Source: Terribacillus saccharophilus
GTDB lineage: Bacteria; Bacillota; Bacilli; Bacillales; Amphibacillaceae
Assembly: GCF_002272075.1 (NCBI RefSeq)
Contig: NZ_NPBJ01000015.1
Coordinates: 1-59,519, forward strand
Reading direction: 5' to 3'
DNA: 59,519 bases
Shown: piece by piece, positions 1 to 6,635 of the stretch
Position numbering within the stretch: the stretch's first letter is position 1
Layout of the letters: every line of letters begins with the position of its first letter
Notes under the pieces: generated by a model
Database searches by the model: none
What the model saw: the letters and a program-made list of their open reading frames with translations, nothing else
Told to the model about the DNA's origin: nothing
Translations under genes and position numbers: made by a program

Positions 1-3
1 TCT

Positions 4-375
4 TTATTCTTCATCTGATATTCTTCCAAGGAAGAATCCATCTATATCGCTTATCTTTCCGCGCCATAAAAGATCAGAATTAGCTGGCGTAGTTTTATTT
101 TCTGCCATATATGTGGACATATTTTTTAAATGAATATATTCTGCATTACTTTGCTTGCTGTCAGCCGATTCCTCCGCCTGCTTCAAGGCTTCCTTCAATT
201 GCTTAGCCACATCATTTTTTTCTGAAATGCTGTCTTTTAAATTGGAGAAATAAGATGCTGCTGAAATGATAGTCCCGGTGACCAGAGCACCTTTCACATG
301 CAGTGTAATATCCGTGGAGAAATCATGATGATTAGCTGCTTGTACAAAGAATGACAAAATTTCATCTTTAGCCAT
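4..375 (-). CDS. gvpU: Gas vesicle protein GvpU
   Basis: A 123-residue protein that is the last gene of the gas vesicle cluster. GvpU is an accessory protein known from Bacillus megaterium-type clusters, where it affects vesicle clustering rather than forming the shell. It starts with MAKDEIL, has a conserved hydrophobic stretch around residues 24-45 (DITLHVKGALVTGTIISAAS) and a charged, coiled-coil-like middle. The start is supported by GGAGGGTTAAAA directly before the ATG. It lies 15 bases after gvpT, so it is presumably in the same transcript. The assignment rests on position at the end of the T-U pair as well as on the sequence. The window ends three bases after its stop codon, so the operon terminator is not visible. 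Confidence 0.8.
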   Translation of the reverse strand: MAKDEILSFFVQAANHHDFSTDITLHVKGALVTGTIISAASYFSNLKDSISEKNDVAKQLKEALKQAEESADSKQSNAEYIHLKNMSTYMAENKTTPANSDLLWRGKISDIDGFFLGRISDEE

Positions 376-390
376 TTTTAACCCTCCTAG

Positions 391-1071
391 TTACTTCGTT
401 ACGTCATCTTGTCGTACGATTGTTATTCCATTGCTGTTCGCAGCATCTTCCTCTTTTGACGTGTTGTCATTCATGAGCTGGTTCAATTTATTTTCCAATT
501 CTTCGATTTTCTGTTTTAGATTCTCATTCTCATCTCGCAGGTTCTCATTAGCTTGATTGTTCTCGGTGCTTTGATCCTCTTGTTTATCCTGATTGTTGTT
601 ATCATTCTGATTGTCCTGGTTGTTGCTATCATCTTGCTTATCCTGATTGCTATTATCATTGTCCTGGTTGTTGTTATTATGCTGGTTACCAGAATTGTGG
701 TTATCCTGTTGAATGTCTTGATTGTCCTTGTCATTCTGGTTAGTAACATTCTCGTTCTTTTCTTCCTGTTTTTCCGTGCTCTGTTCTTCGTCCGAACTCT
801 TATCTTTTTTAAGTTTATCCTGCACCAAATTGATGGTCTGGTCTTTCATTTGCTTAGCTGATTCACCCAAGTCTTTTCCCTTCACTTTCGCTTTCGCTGA
901 TTGGAAGGTACCTGCGATTTTCTTCCCGATATTTGGACTAGTCAGTAGTCCGATTGAGGCTCCGGCTATACCGCCTGCAATTGTCCGATTCCAGGTATTA
1001 TCTACCTTCCTTACTTTATCTGCTGCTTTAACTACTGCCTTATCTACAACTTTATCTTTCATGTCACTCAT
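391..1071 (-). CDS. gvpT: Gas vesicle protein GvpT, with long Asn/Asp/Gln-rich repeat
   Basis: A 226-residue accessory gas vesicle protein. The first 65 residues contain a Gly-rich hydrophobic patch (IAGGIAGASIGLLTSP) typical of GvpT/YtxH-like proteins. A charged region follows, and then residues of about 105-170 are almost entirely N, Q, D and K in irregular units such as NNQDNQND and NNQDKQED. The C-terminal part (about 175-205) is a predicted coiled coil (LRDENENLKQKIEELENKL). The start is supported by GGAGGAATAGAAA before the ATG. The gene sits between gvpJ and gvpU, as in B. megaterium. The repeat probably varies in length by slipped-strand events; its coding role is unknown. The regular codon pattern gives long spurious reading frames on the opposite strand. 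Confidence 0.8.
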   Translation of the reverse strand: MSDMKDKVVDKAVVKAADKVRKVDNTWNRTIAGGIAGASIGLLTSPNIGKKIAGTFQSAKAKVKGKDLGESAKQMKDQTINLVQDKLKKDKSSDEEQSTEKQEEKNENVTNQNDKDNQDIQQDNHNSGNQHNNNNQDNDNSNQDKQDDSNNQDNQNDNNNQDKQEDQSTENNQANENLRDENENLKQKIEELENKLNQLMNDNTSKEEDAANSNGITIVRQDDVTK

Positions 1072-1084
1072 TTTCTATTCCTCC

Positions 1085-1393
1085 TTAGTTCGACATTTTT
1101 TGTTCTAATAGTTCCAGACGTTTCTGAAGCTGTTCGTTTTCCTCCTGCAGCCTTTTCGTATTGCTATCTGCTGCTTTTGAGGATAGATATGGATCTGATT
1201 CCCACCAGTCTAAGCCGATTTCTTTTGCTTTATCGACCGAAGCTACGATTAAACGTATCTTGATGGTAAGCAGTTCTACATCCGCTATCCCTACTGTGAT
1301 GTCTCCGGCAATGACGACACCTTTATCCAGTACTTTTTCCAAAACATCGACCAAGTTACTAGTGTTGCTCTGAACGACCTGTTGATCTGCCAT
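1085..1393 (-). CDS. gvpJ: Gas vesicle protein GvpJ (GvpA family)
   Basis: A 102-residue minor gas vesicle protein of the GvpA/GvpJ family. Residues of about 10-60 show the family core (LVDVLEKVLDKGVVIAGDIT then LLTIKIRLIVASVDKAKEIG), which in GvpA forms the helix-strand-strand-helix shell fold. The C-terminal tail is a short coiled coil. GvpJ proteins are thought to help nucleate or cap the gas vesicle. It starts four bases after gvpK ends and uses GGAAAGAAGTG as its binding site inside the gvpK 3' end. It differs from the GvpB copy at 4133-4405 by its charged coiled-coil tail, which is why it is called J rather than A/B. Confidence 0.87.
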   Translation of the reverse strand: MADQQVVQSNTSNLVDVLEKVLDKGVVIAGDITVGIADVELLTIKIRLIVASVDKAKEIGLDWWESDPYLSSKAADSNTKRLQEENEQLQKRLELLEQKMSN

Positions 1394-1397
1394 GATT

Positions 1398-1694
1398 TCA
1401 CTTCTTTCCTGGTAAGAGATTTCCTAATGGGCCAAGGTCAATATTTAAATCTTCATCCTTCAAGTTAAAGATTAGTTTCAGTTCTTCCATCTTTAATTCC
1501 AAATTCATCAATGCCATGCCTAGATCCTCGATTTGCTGATCCGAAAGTGTTCCGCCTTCCACACGTCGGATAGCGTGGCGTTCAACGATCTGGCGAAGCA
1601 ATTCAATCACTGTCATGACCAATTGCGCCAAACCATGCTCTGCATCATCAGGATCTAAATGGATTCGCCCGCTCTTCGGCTGCTGCACTTCCAT
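1398..1694 (-). CDS. gvpK: Gas vesicle protein GvpK
   Basis: A 98-residue GvpK-family protein, an essential minor component in studied gas vesicle systems. The family signature is visible: RIHLDPDDAEHGLAQLVMTV, then ELLRQIVERHAIRRVEGGTL and IEDLGMALMNLELKMEEL. The start ATG is preceded by GGAGGAGCTGGAAT. The start lies inside the 3' end of gvpS, so the two genes overlap by 47 bases in different frames. Such tight packing suggests translational coupling with gvpS. The size matches the family. Confidence 0.92.
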   Translation of the reverse strand: MEVQQPKSGRIHLDPDDAEHGLAQLVMTVIELLRQIVERHAIRRVEGGTLSDQQIEDLGMALMNLELKMEELKLIFNLKDEDLNIDLGPLGNLLPGKK

Positions 1695-1941
1695 ATTCCA
1701 GCTCCTCCTTCTGTTTATCGAATGCTTCAGATGTCATGTCCATCCGTGTATTACCGGATTGATTTTGCACTAGCGTTTCAACAGAGGCAATCAGCACTCG
1801 CAAGTCCAAATAGACTAAGTCGACACCTGCAATTGAAATAATTAAATCTCCTTTTATCGCAACACCCTTATCGAGGATGACATCAAGTATATCTATTAAG
1901 GAAACATCCTTGTTTCTGTCAATCGTTTCACGTGTATTCAT
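1648..1941 (-). CDS. gvpS: Gas vesicle protein GvpS (GvpA family)
   Basis: A 97-residue GvpA-family minor protein. The core is SLIDILDVILDKGVAIKGDL followed by LVYLDLRVLIASVETL, close to GvpA but with a short charged tail. The chosen ATG at 1941 follows GGAGGCACAAG. The open frame continues upstream into gvpL, but that extension has no family similarity and would overlap gvpL. The 3' end overlaps gvpK by 47 bases. GvpS is found in Bacillus-type clusters and not in the minimal haloarchaeal set; its exact role in assembly is not known. Confidence 0.85.
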   Translation of the reverse strand: MNTRETIDRNKDVSLIDILDVILDKGVAIKGDLIISIAGVDLVYLDLRVLIASVETLVQNQSGNTRMDMTSEAFDKQKEELEYGSAAAEERANPFRS

Positions 1942-1954
1942 CTTGTGCCTCCAT

Positions 1955-2764
1955 CTAATAGACGAAATGATAAGCTGGCCAAGGTCCAGTTGCTTCGAAT
2001 TTCCATCCGGACGAAGCACTTTCTTCATTTTTCTGTTGAACAAGATTTAAGAATGCTTCTACTTGGTCCGCTTGGATAAGATAGACACTGTTCCAGCTCA
2101 TTTCCAGATCACGACCTGTGACGTCCTTGCTCCAGGCGGTCTTTATTTTCTCTTCTGAAGCAACCTCAGTTAGTTCCGCATGTATCTGTTCACAGAATTG
2201 ATTCTTCTCTTTTTCTAATTCACCCTCGACAAGCTGATCGATTTTCCGCTTTTCAAAGAACTTACGGCCGGGAGACAAACTCTCTAACTCCTGCATCTTT
2301 TCTTTAATACTGGGGCTGTGCTGCAGGACGTGCTCACGGAGGGGTTCATCATCACAGTAGATTTTCAGATTCCATTCCTCACTGCCCTTAATTCTGATAA
2401 ATAGGCTTTGTATTGTATCTGCTTGTTCACGCAGCTTTTCTTCCAGACTGTCCTGAGTTAGGTAAATCGTACAGAACTTCATCGGAATCAGCGTATACTT
2501 CTTTTGTAGAGAAAGCAGCACTTCATGATGGTGCATCGCACTTTCCTGAAGCCATTCAAGATCGTCTTTCATTCTAGACTCCAATGCTTCCCCTTCATAC
2601 GCTTCTGCATCCACTTCCGTATAAATAGCTGCAATGTCCCCGTATGTCGCAATCGCTGCATTATGTTCTTTATCAATGCCAGCAAAAGGAGAAAATGGCG
2701 TTTTATCCAGCTCATAAACAGGTACAATACCGTATAAATAAATATAACTTTCCTTCTGTCCCAT
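1955..2764 (-). CDS. gvpL: Gas vesicle protein GvpL (GvpL/GvpF family)
   Basis: A 269-residue member of the GvpL/GvpF family, cytoplasmic accessory proteins that interact with GvpA before assembly. The N-terminus has the family pattern YIYLYGIVP, and the C-terminus ends in the usual GPWPAYHFV motif. The start ATG follows AAGGAGTAAGGAAC. It lies six bases downstream of gvpG and just before gvpS. The protein at 3030-3785 belongs to the same family (ending GPWPAYNFINI), so these are the L and F copies. Naming follows the B. megaterium order F-G-L. Confidence 0.9.
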   Translation of the reverse strand: MGQKESYIYLYGIVPVYELDKTPFSPFAGIDKEHNAAIATYGDIAAIYTEVDAEAYEGEALESRMKDDLEWLQESAMHHHEVLLSLQKKYTLIPMKFCTIYLTQDSLEEKLREQADTIQSLFIRIKGSEEWNLKIYCDDEPLREHVLQHSPSIKEKMQELESLSPGRKFFEKRKIDQLVEGELEKEKNQFCEQIHAELTEVASEEKIKTAWSKDVTGRDLEMSWNSVYLIQADQVEAFLNLVQQKNEESASSGWKFEATGPWPAYHFVY

Positions 2765-2769
2765 GTTCC

Positions 2770-3033
2770 TTACTCCTTATCTTCTTCTTCAGCAAGCTTT
2801 TCCCACTCATCCAGTTCACGCTGCTTGGCAACTTCATAGCGCAGCAGAAGTTCCTGTTCCTTTTCTTTGTATGCCTCTTCCGAGATTTCCTCCAATTCAT
2901 ACAGCATCTGCAGCTGAATCAGTTTCTGCTGTATAGCAGAGATATCGAAGTACTCCTTGTCAGCTTCATCCTTGATCTTCTGCCCGATTTTTATCAGTAG
3001 TTTGATGGGTGCAGAGACCAGAAAAGGCATCAT
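2770..3033 (-). CDS. gvpG: Gas vesicle protein GvpG
   Basis: An 87-residue GvpG-family protein. GvpG proteins are short, highly charged and helical, and lie between the two GvpF/L copies. The N-terminus PFLVSAPIKLLIKIGQKI matches the family, and the rest is a coiled coil (QQKLIQLQMLYELEEISEEA) with an acidic end. Its ATG overlaps the gvpF stop codon as ATGA, which indicates translational coupling. GvpG is part of the accessory complex needed for vesicle formation in other systems. Confidence 0.88.
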   Translation of the reverse strand: MMPFLVSAPIKLLIKIGQKIKDEADKEYFDISAIQQKLIQLQMLYELEEISEEAYKEKEQELLLRYEVAKQRELDEWEKLAEEEDKE

Positions 3034-3785
3034 GACGTCTTTTCAACCTGTAAACGAATATTGATAAAATTATACGCTGGCCATGGGCCGGAATATTTGA
3101 AATCCACTTTTTCTTCCCATTTGTCATGGAGCTCGTTGACTGCTTCATCAAACTGGGATTCTTTTTCCTTGTCCAGTAAAAACGCACTGTTAAGCAGCAT
3201 CTTCTCACTGATTGGCTCATTTGCTTTTGCTGCTGTAGCGAGCTTCTGAAGCGGCATTAGAATCTCTTCTTCGATTTGCCGGCGCTTGTCAGTAAAGAAC
3301 TTCTGGGTTAGTTCACCAAGCTTCATTCGATCATAGTATCCAGCTTCCTTGGATTTCTTGCTTACGGCTTCTTTCAGTCTGACGATAGCAGAATCTTTAT
3401 GAATTTCCTCCTCCAGCCATTCCTGTTTGCCGATCACTTTCAATCCTAGCTCGATTTTATTGCGTATCTCTGGAAATAGTTCTGTGAACTGAGGTTCGAG
3501 TTTCTTCAGTATCACCTTGGCATCTTCATCTGTTTTAAAAACATTGCCGAAACTGACCGGGATCATCTCTTCCTGTTTCTCCATGACGGAGGAAAGGATA
3601 GATTGGTGGGCCATTAGATTATCCTTAGTAGGATGATAAATCTTCTGCGGAACTCTAGCCGCTACAAATGCCATATCCCCATGAGTAATCATATATGTGC
3701 TTCCGGAAACCCCATCAAATTCCACATCTCCAAAGCTCGGCTGAACCGGTTTCTGCACCGCGCAAAATACATACGTTCCATCCAT
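3030..3785 (-). CDS. gvpF: Gas vesicle protein GvpF (GvpL/GvpF family)
   Basis: A 251-residue GvpL/GvpF-family protein, the first of two copies in this operon. In structurally studied relatives GvpF binds GvpA and sits on the inner surface of the vesicle. It starts MDGTYVFCAVQK and ends near SGPWPAYNFINIRL, the family's conserved C-terminal motif. The start is preceded by AAAGGAGGCAGCAGCA. It follows gvpR directly. In B. megaterium gvpN lies between gvpR and gvpF, and there is no room for it here. Confidence 0.9.
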   Translation of the reverse strand: MDGTYVFCAVQKPVQPSFGDVEFDGVSGSTYMITHGDMAFVAARVPQKIYHPTKDNLMAHQSILSSVMEKQEEMIPVSFGNVFKTDEDAKVILKKLEPQFTELFPEIRNKIELGLKVIGKQEWLEEEIHKDSAIVRLKEAVSKKSKEAGYYDRMKLGELTQKFFTDKRRQIEEEILMPLQKLATAAKANEPISEKMLLNSAFLLDKEKESQFDEAVNELHDKWEEKVDFKYSGPWPAYNFINIRLQVEKTS

Positions 3786-3802
3786 TGCTGCTGCCTCCTT
3801 TA

Positions 3803-4075
3803 TTATTGATCCACTGCACTCCTGTAACGTGTACTTTGTCTTGAATAAGATTCAATTTCTGCATCTTTATTCAGTGTGACGCTATACACACCAAGCATCT
3901 CGTCCTTCGCATACTTCTTCATATAATCCCGCTCTTCAAATACTTCGATAATGACAGCCCATCCGTCTGCACTATCTTCACCCTGTCTCGGTTCCACTGC
4001 TGTAATCTTATGGGGCGGTGCGATATATTCTTCGAAGAAGCTGCTCACTTTTTTCATGATATCTGTAATGCTCAT
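3803..4075 (-). CDS. gvpR: Gas vesicle protein GvpR (GvpO family)
   Basis: A 90-residue protein of the GvpO family, called GvpR in Bacillus clusters. The middle carries the family signature: APPHKITAVEPRQGE, then GWAVIIEVFEERDYMKKYA and DEMLGVYSVTLNKDAEI. The start ATG follows AAAGGAGGGGAAAT. It lies between gvpB and gvpF. GvpO affects shell protein expression or assembly in haloarchaea, and the Bacillus role is less clear. The length is typical. Confidence 0.87.
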   Translation of the reverse strand: MSITDIMKKVSSFFEEYIAPPHKITAVEPRQGEDSADGWAVIIEVFEERDYMKKYAKDEMLGVYSVTLNKDAEIESYSRQSTRYRSAVDQ

Positions 4076-4132
4076 ATTTCCCCTCCTTTCAGTAAATTAT
4101 GAAAGAGGAAACAGGCTTAAAGCCTGCTCTCC

Positions 4133-4405
4133 TCATACACTGAATAAGGAATTGCTTCGTTCATTCTTTTGTTCCGGCAATCCTTCGTTCTGTACCTCAT
4201 CACGTAAGAGGCCGACCGCTTCGGCATATCGCAACCATGTATCTACACTGGCGATTACGACTCTAGCCTCAATTGTTAAAATTTCAATTCCTACTACAGA
4301 GACCCGTACAAACGCGTCAATTACAATCCCTTTATCTAAAATGCGGTCAATTACGTCCGCTAAGCCGGAACTATCTGTACTTTTTTGAACTGCCATGTTA
4401 AACAC
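4133..4405 (-). CDS. gvpB: Major gas vesicle shell protein GvpB (GvpA family)
   Basis: A 90-residue GvpA/GvpB-type structural protein, expected to form the ribs of the gas vesicle wall. It carries the highly conserved core [20 protein letters not shown] followed by [20 protein letters not shown] and [11 protein letters not shown]. Among the three GvpA-family proteins in the cluster (J, S and this one) it is the closest to the canonical shell protein. The binding site AAGGAGTGTTTAAC precedes the ATG. B. megaterium has a second shell gene, gvpA, at the operon start; only this one copy is present here. The intergenic gap to gvpR (57 bases) is the largest within the cluster. Confidence 0.93.
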   Translation of the reverse strand: MFNMAVQKSTDSSGLADVIDRILDKGIVIDAFVRVSVVGIEILTIEARVVIASVDTWLRYAEAVGLLRDEVQNEGLPEQKNERSNSLFSV

Positions 4406-4411
4406 TCCTTC

Positions 4412-4867
4412 TTATTTTTTCTTCACATCGCTCATCTTTTTAACTGATGCCGGTCCTTTCACATCTCGGTAGCTCTTTAATTCCTCAACATGTTTAATTT
4501 GTGAAATCGACTTAACTTGCGGGCCTTTGCTGTCAGAACTACGGTCACCCTCTACCTTGTCCTTCATCTGCGTTGCAGTGTCTTGGAGTTCATCCTTCCA
4601 ACCAAGCAATTTCGTCCGCAGCTTATCAGCCGATTGCTGAGCTTTTTCGTGTACATTAGTACTTTTGTTTTCCTTGATATGTTCAAGGTTCGAAGCGGCA
4701 GTTTCCGCTTTTTCCCCTACCTTATTTGATAAAGATGCTTCTATCTGATCCTTTGCTATCTGCCCAACTTTTTTTTGAAGGTTTTTTTTCTTTTCCTTTG
4801 GAATAGCTTTTTTGAGGACACCGGTTACGAGCCTCGTTGCTGTTTTGGCTACTTTTGGTTTAACGAT
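4412..4867 (-). CDS. gvpQ: Gas vesicle protein GvpQ, apparent ATC start
   Basis: A basic, helical protein of 151 codons upstream of gvpB. Position and the repeated KDQ/VGEKAETAASN and DELQDTATQMKDKVEG stretches fit GvpQ-like accessory proteins. The frame is open from a TGA at 4871-4873 to the stop at 4412. The consensus AGGAGGTGAGCA is followed at the ideal distance by ATC (4865-4867) and then GTTAAACCA. No ATG, GTG or TTG occurs in frame until a TTG at 4609, which would remove 86 residues and has no comparable binding site. Either ATC is used as a rare start or an ATG was mutated. A possible promoter lies upstream (TATAAA on the minus strand at 4916-4921), but its -35 is weak. Confidence 0.65.
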   Translation of the reverse strand: MVKPKVAKTATRLVTGVLKKAIPKEKKKNLQKKVGQIAKDQIEASLSNKVGEKAETAASNLEHIKENKSTNVHEKAQQSADKLRTKLLGWKDELQDTATQMKDKVEGDRSSDSKGPQVKSISQIKHVEELKSYRDVKGPASVKKMSDVKKK

Positions 4868-4971
4868 TGCTCACCTCCTGTGCGTCTAAAGGGTACATTC
4901 CCAGAAGTAATCCCTTTTATAGCAAAAAAATTGTGAATGAAGATATTGGCATCATTGGCAAGAAAAAATAC

Positions 4972-5006
4972 AAAAACCGCGCTATCTGATGCGATAGCGC
5001 GGTTGC
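4972..5006 (-). terminator. Terminator after the AraC-LysE pair
   Basis: On the minus strand the sequence forms AACCGCGCTATC, loop GCATCA, then GATAGCGCGGTT, followed by TTTGTATTTTTTC. It is the rho-independent terminator of the lysE-araC transcript and also separates it from the gas vesicle promoter. Confidence 0.85.
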
Positions 5007-5099
5007 AGCATTTCTTATACTTAAAAATATTGTTAATCGTTGTTTCCTTATAAAATGGTATAGTTTTTAGTTGACTTTTTTATTTCTATAATGATTGCC

Positions 5100-5885
5100 T
5101 TACCTTATGTTCAGCACATAATCATGTGCAGTTATTCCATAAACACTTTTAAAATGCTTATTCAAATGAGCCAGGTCAACGAACCCGCAAGCAGCAACTG
5201 CTTCATATATATCTTTGTGTTTCTCTATTATTTGCTTTGCTTGCTGTACCTTGCTATTTAAGAAATACTGGTACGGTGAAATTCCCGTGTGATTGTTAAA
5301 CAATCTAATAAATTTGTATTTTGAAAGCTGTAATTCATCACATATTTCATCCAGTTTAAGTACACCTTGTAAGTTGCTATGAATTATATCCTTGGCTTTC
5401 ATAATTAATGTGTTGTCTTTCCTGCAGCTTGTATCCAGATCAGTCCGAGCAAGAGTATCTGTAAGCGAAACTGCCAGTTCACTGCAAAACGCTTCCTCTT
5501 TTTCATTTAATATGGCATGAGATAGGTTCAATACCTTCTGTTTAAGTCCAGCATTGTATACGATTGGATCTGCAAAACGAATCAAATCCTTTTGCCCTGT
5601 AATTTCCTGAAGCAACTCAGGCTCCAAGTACAGCATCACATATTCAAGGCCAGTCTCATCGTGTGCCATACCGTCATGTGTCTGTTCTTGGTTAAAGAGC
5701 ATCACGCCATTTGGATAAGACAATTGCTTGTGACCATCCAAATTATATTGTTGTATACCGCGCAACGTGACACCCATTGCATACTCTCTATGCGCATGTT
5801 TCTTATATGTGAATTCTTTCATACTGGCCGACAATGCAGTGATACCCGCCGACTTCTTATAGATGAACTTTTCCATTTTCGTCAC
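5100..5885 (-). CDS. AraC-family transcriptional regulator
   Basis: A 261-residue one-component regulator. The N-terminal half (about 1-150) is an AraC-type cupin sensor domain (HAHREYAMGVTLRGIQQYNL and GVMLFNQEQTHDG). The C-terminal 100 residues hold two helix-turn-helix motifs (LDEICDELQLSKYKFIRLF and YEAVAACGFVDLAHLNKHFK, then YGITAHDYVL). It is encoded 10 bases after a LysE-type exporter in the same direction, so it probably regulates that exporter in response to an amino acid or similar compound, as often seen for such pairs. The inducer cannot be read from the sequence. Confidence 0.88.
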   Translation of the reverse strand: MTKMEKFIYKKSAGITALSASMKEFTYKKHAHREYAMGVTLRGIQQYNLDGHKQLSYPNGVMLFNQEQTHDGMAHDETGLEYVMLYLEPELLQEITGQKDLIRFADPIVYNAGLKQKVLNLSHAILNEKEEAFCSELAVSLTDTLARTDLDTSCRKDNTLIMKAKDIIHSNLQGVLKLDEICDELQLSKYKFIRLFNNHTGISPYQYFLNSKVQQAKQIIEKHKDIYEAVAACGFVDLAHLNKHFKSVYGITAHDYVLNIR

Positions 5886-5895
5886 CTCTGGCTTT

Positions 5896-6471
5896 TTAAA
5901 TCCATATCATGCAGGCTGCATAGAGCAAAAAAGCTGCCATAAGTATATTTACTACTTTAGTATGTTTCTGCAGGAATCCCTTAAAGATTGTTCCAAAAAG
6001 AACCCATCCAATGAAAGCCAGGAAACCAATGATCGTTATAACAGCAACAAAGATCAGTATCACTGTACTTTCCGTATAGTTTTTCATAACGAAACTCGGA
6101 ATGACAGTTAGTGTAAAAATAATTACCTTCGGATTCAAAAACTGCATAAAGAAACCAGATAGGAATGTGCCATTCAGTTGACTGCTCTTTTTTGAACTGT
6201 CTGACTTATATATTTGATAAGCAAGGTATATCATGTACAGACTTCCGATTATTTGCAATATAACTAGTATTTTCGGTAACACAGTTACAAGCACTGCATT
6301 CAGTATAGCAGATAGAAATAATAGCAACCCAAACGCGAGAGTCGCTCCATACGTATAGTGCATCGCTTTTCTCGTACCGAATTGATTCACTGTTGATAAG
6401 ATAACGATATTAGTAGGTCCGGGTGTGAATGTAACGATAAAGCAGTAAATCAGAAAAGAAGTGATATTCAT
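5896..6471 (-). CDS. LysE/RhtB-family amino acid exporter
   Basis: A 191-residue membrane protein of the LysE/RhtB family, which exports amino acids or their analogues. The N-terminal signature FTPGPTNIVILSTVNQFGTR is typical, followed by five or six hydrophobic segments and a LNPKVIIFTLTVIPSFV motif. The ATG follows AAAGGAGAGTCAGC. It is the first gene of a two-gene operon with an AraC regulator. The substrate is unknown. A second, unrelated LysE-type gene is at 57330-57950. Confidence 0.9.
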   Translation of the reverse strand: MNITSFLIYCFIVTFTPGPTNIVILSTVNQFGTRKAMHYTYGATLAFGLLLFLSAILNAVLVTVLPKILVILQIIGSLYMIYLAYQIYKSDSSKKSSQLNGTFLSGFFMQFLNPKVIIFTLTVIPSFVMKNYTESTVILIFVAVITIIGFLAFIGWVLFGTIFKGFLQKHTKVVNILMAAFLLYAACMIWI

Positions 6472-6599
6472 GCTGACTCTCCTTTACAGTGGTCTTACAT
6501 GAATATAAACCGAAGTAACTGCTGTTATATAGTACATTATTGCAAGTGTTGGAGCAGTACAAACGTAAAACCACTCAACTAAAGAAAAGTTAAGCAAGC

Positions 6600-6631
6600 A
6601 AAAAAGCCACCATAAAACTGGTGGCTTCAAC
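6600..6631 (-). terminator. Terminator of the tct-tcuA operon
   Basis: On the minus strand GAAGCCACCA, loop GTTTTA, TGGTGGCTT is followed by TTTTTGC. It lies five bases after the stop of the flavoprotein gene and ends the tricarboxylate operon. Confidence 0.88.
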
Positions 6632-6635
6632 CGTT

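Noticed and set aside
553-861. A 102-codon hydrophobic frame on the plus strand
   Set aside because: It is the antisense shadow of the Asn/Asp/Gln-rich gvpT repeat, whose AAY/GAY/CAR codons read as Ile, Val and Leu on the other strand; it has no ribosome binding site.
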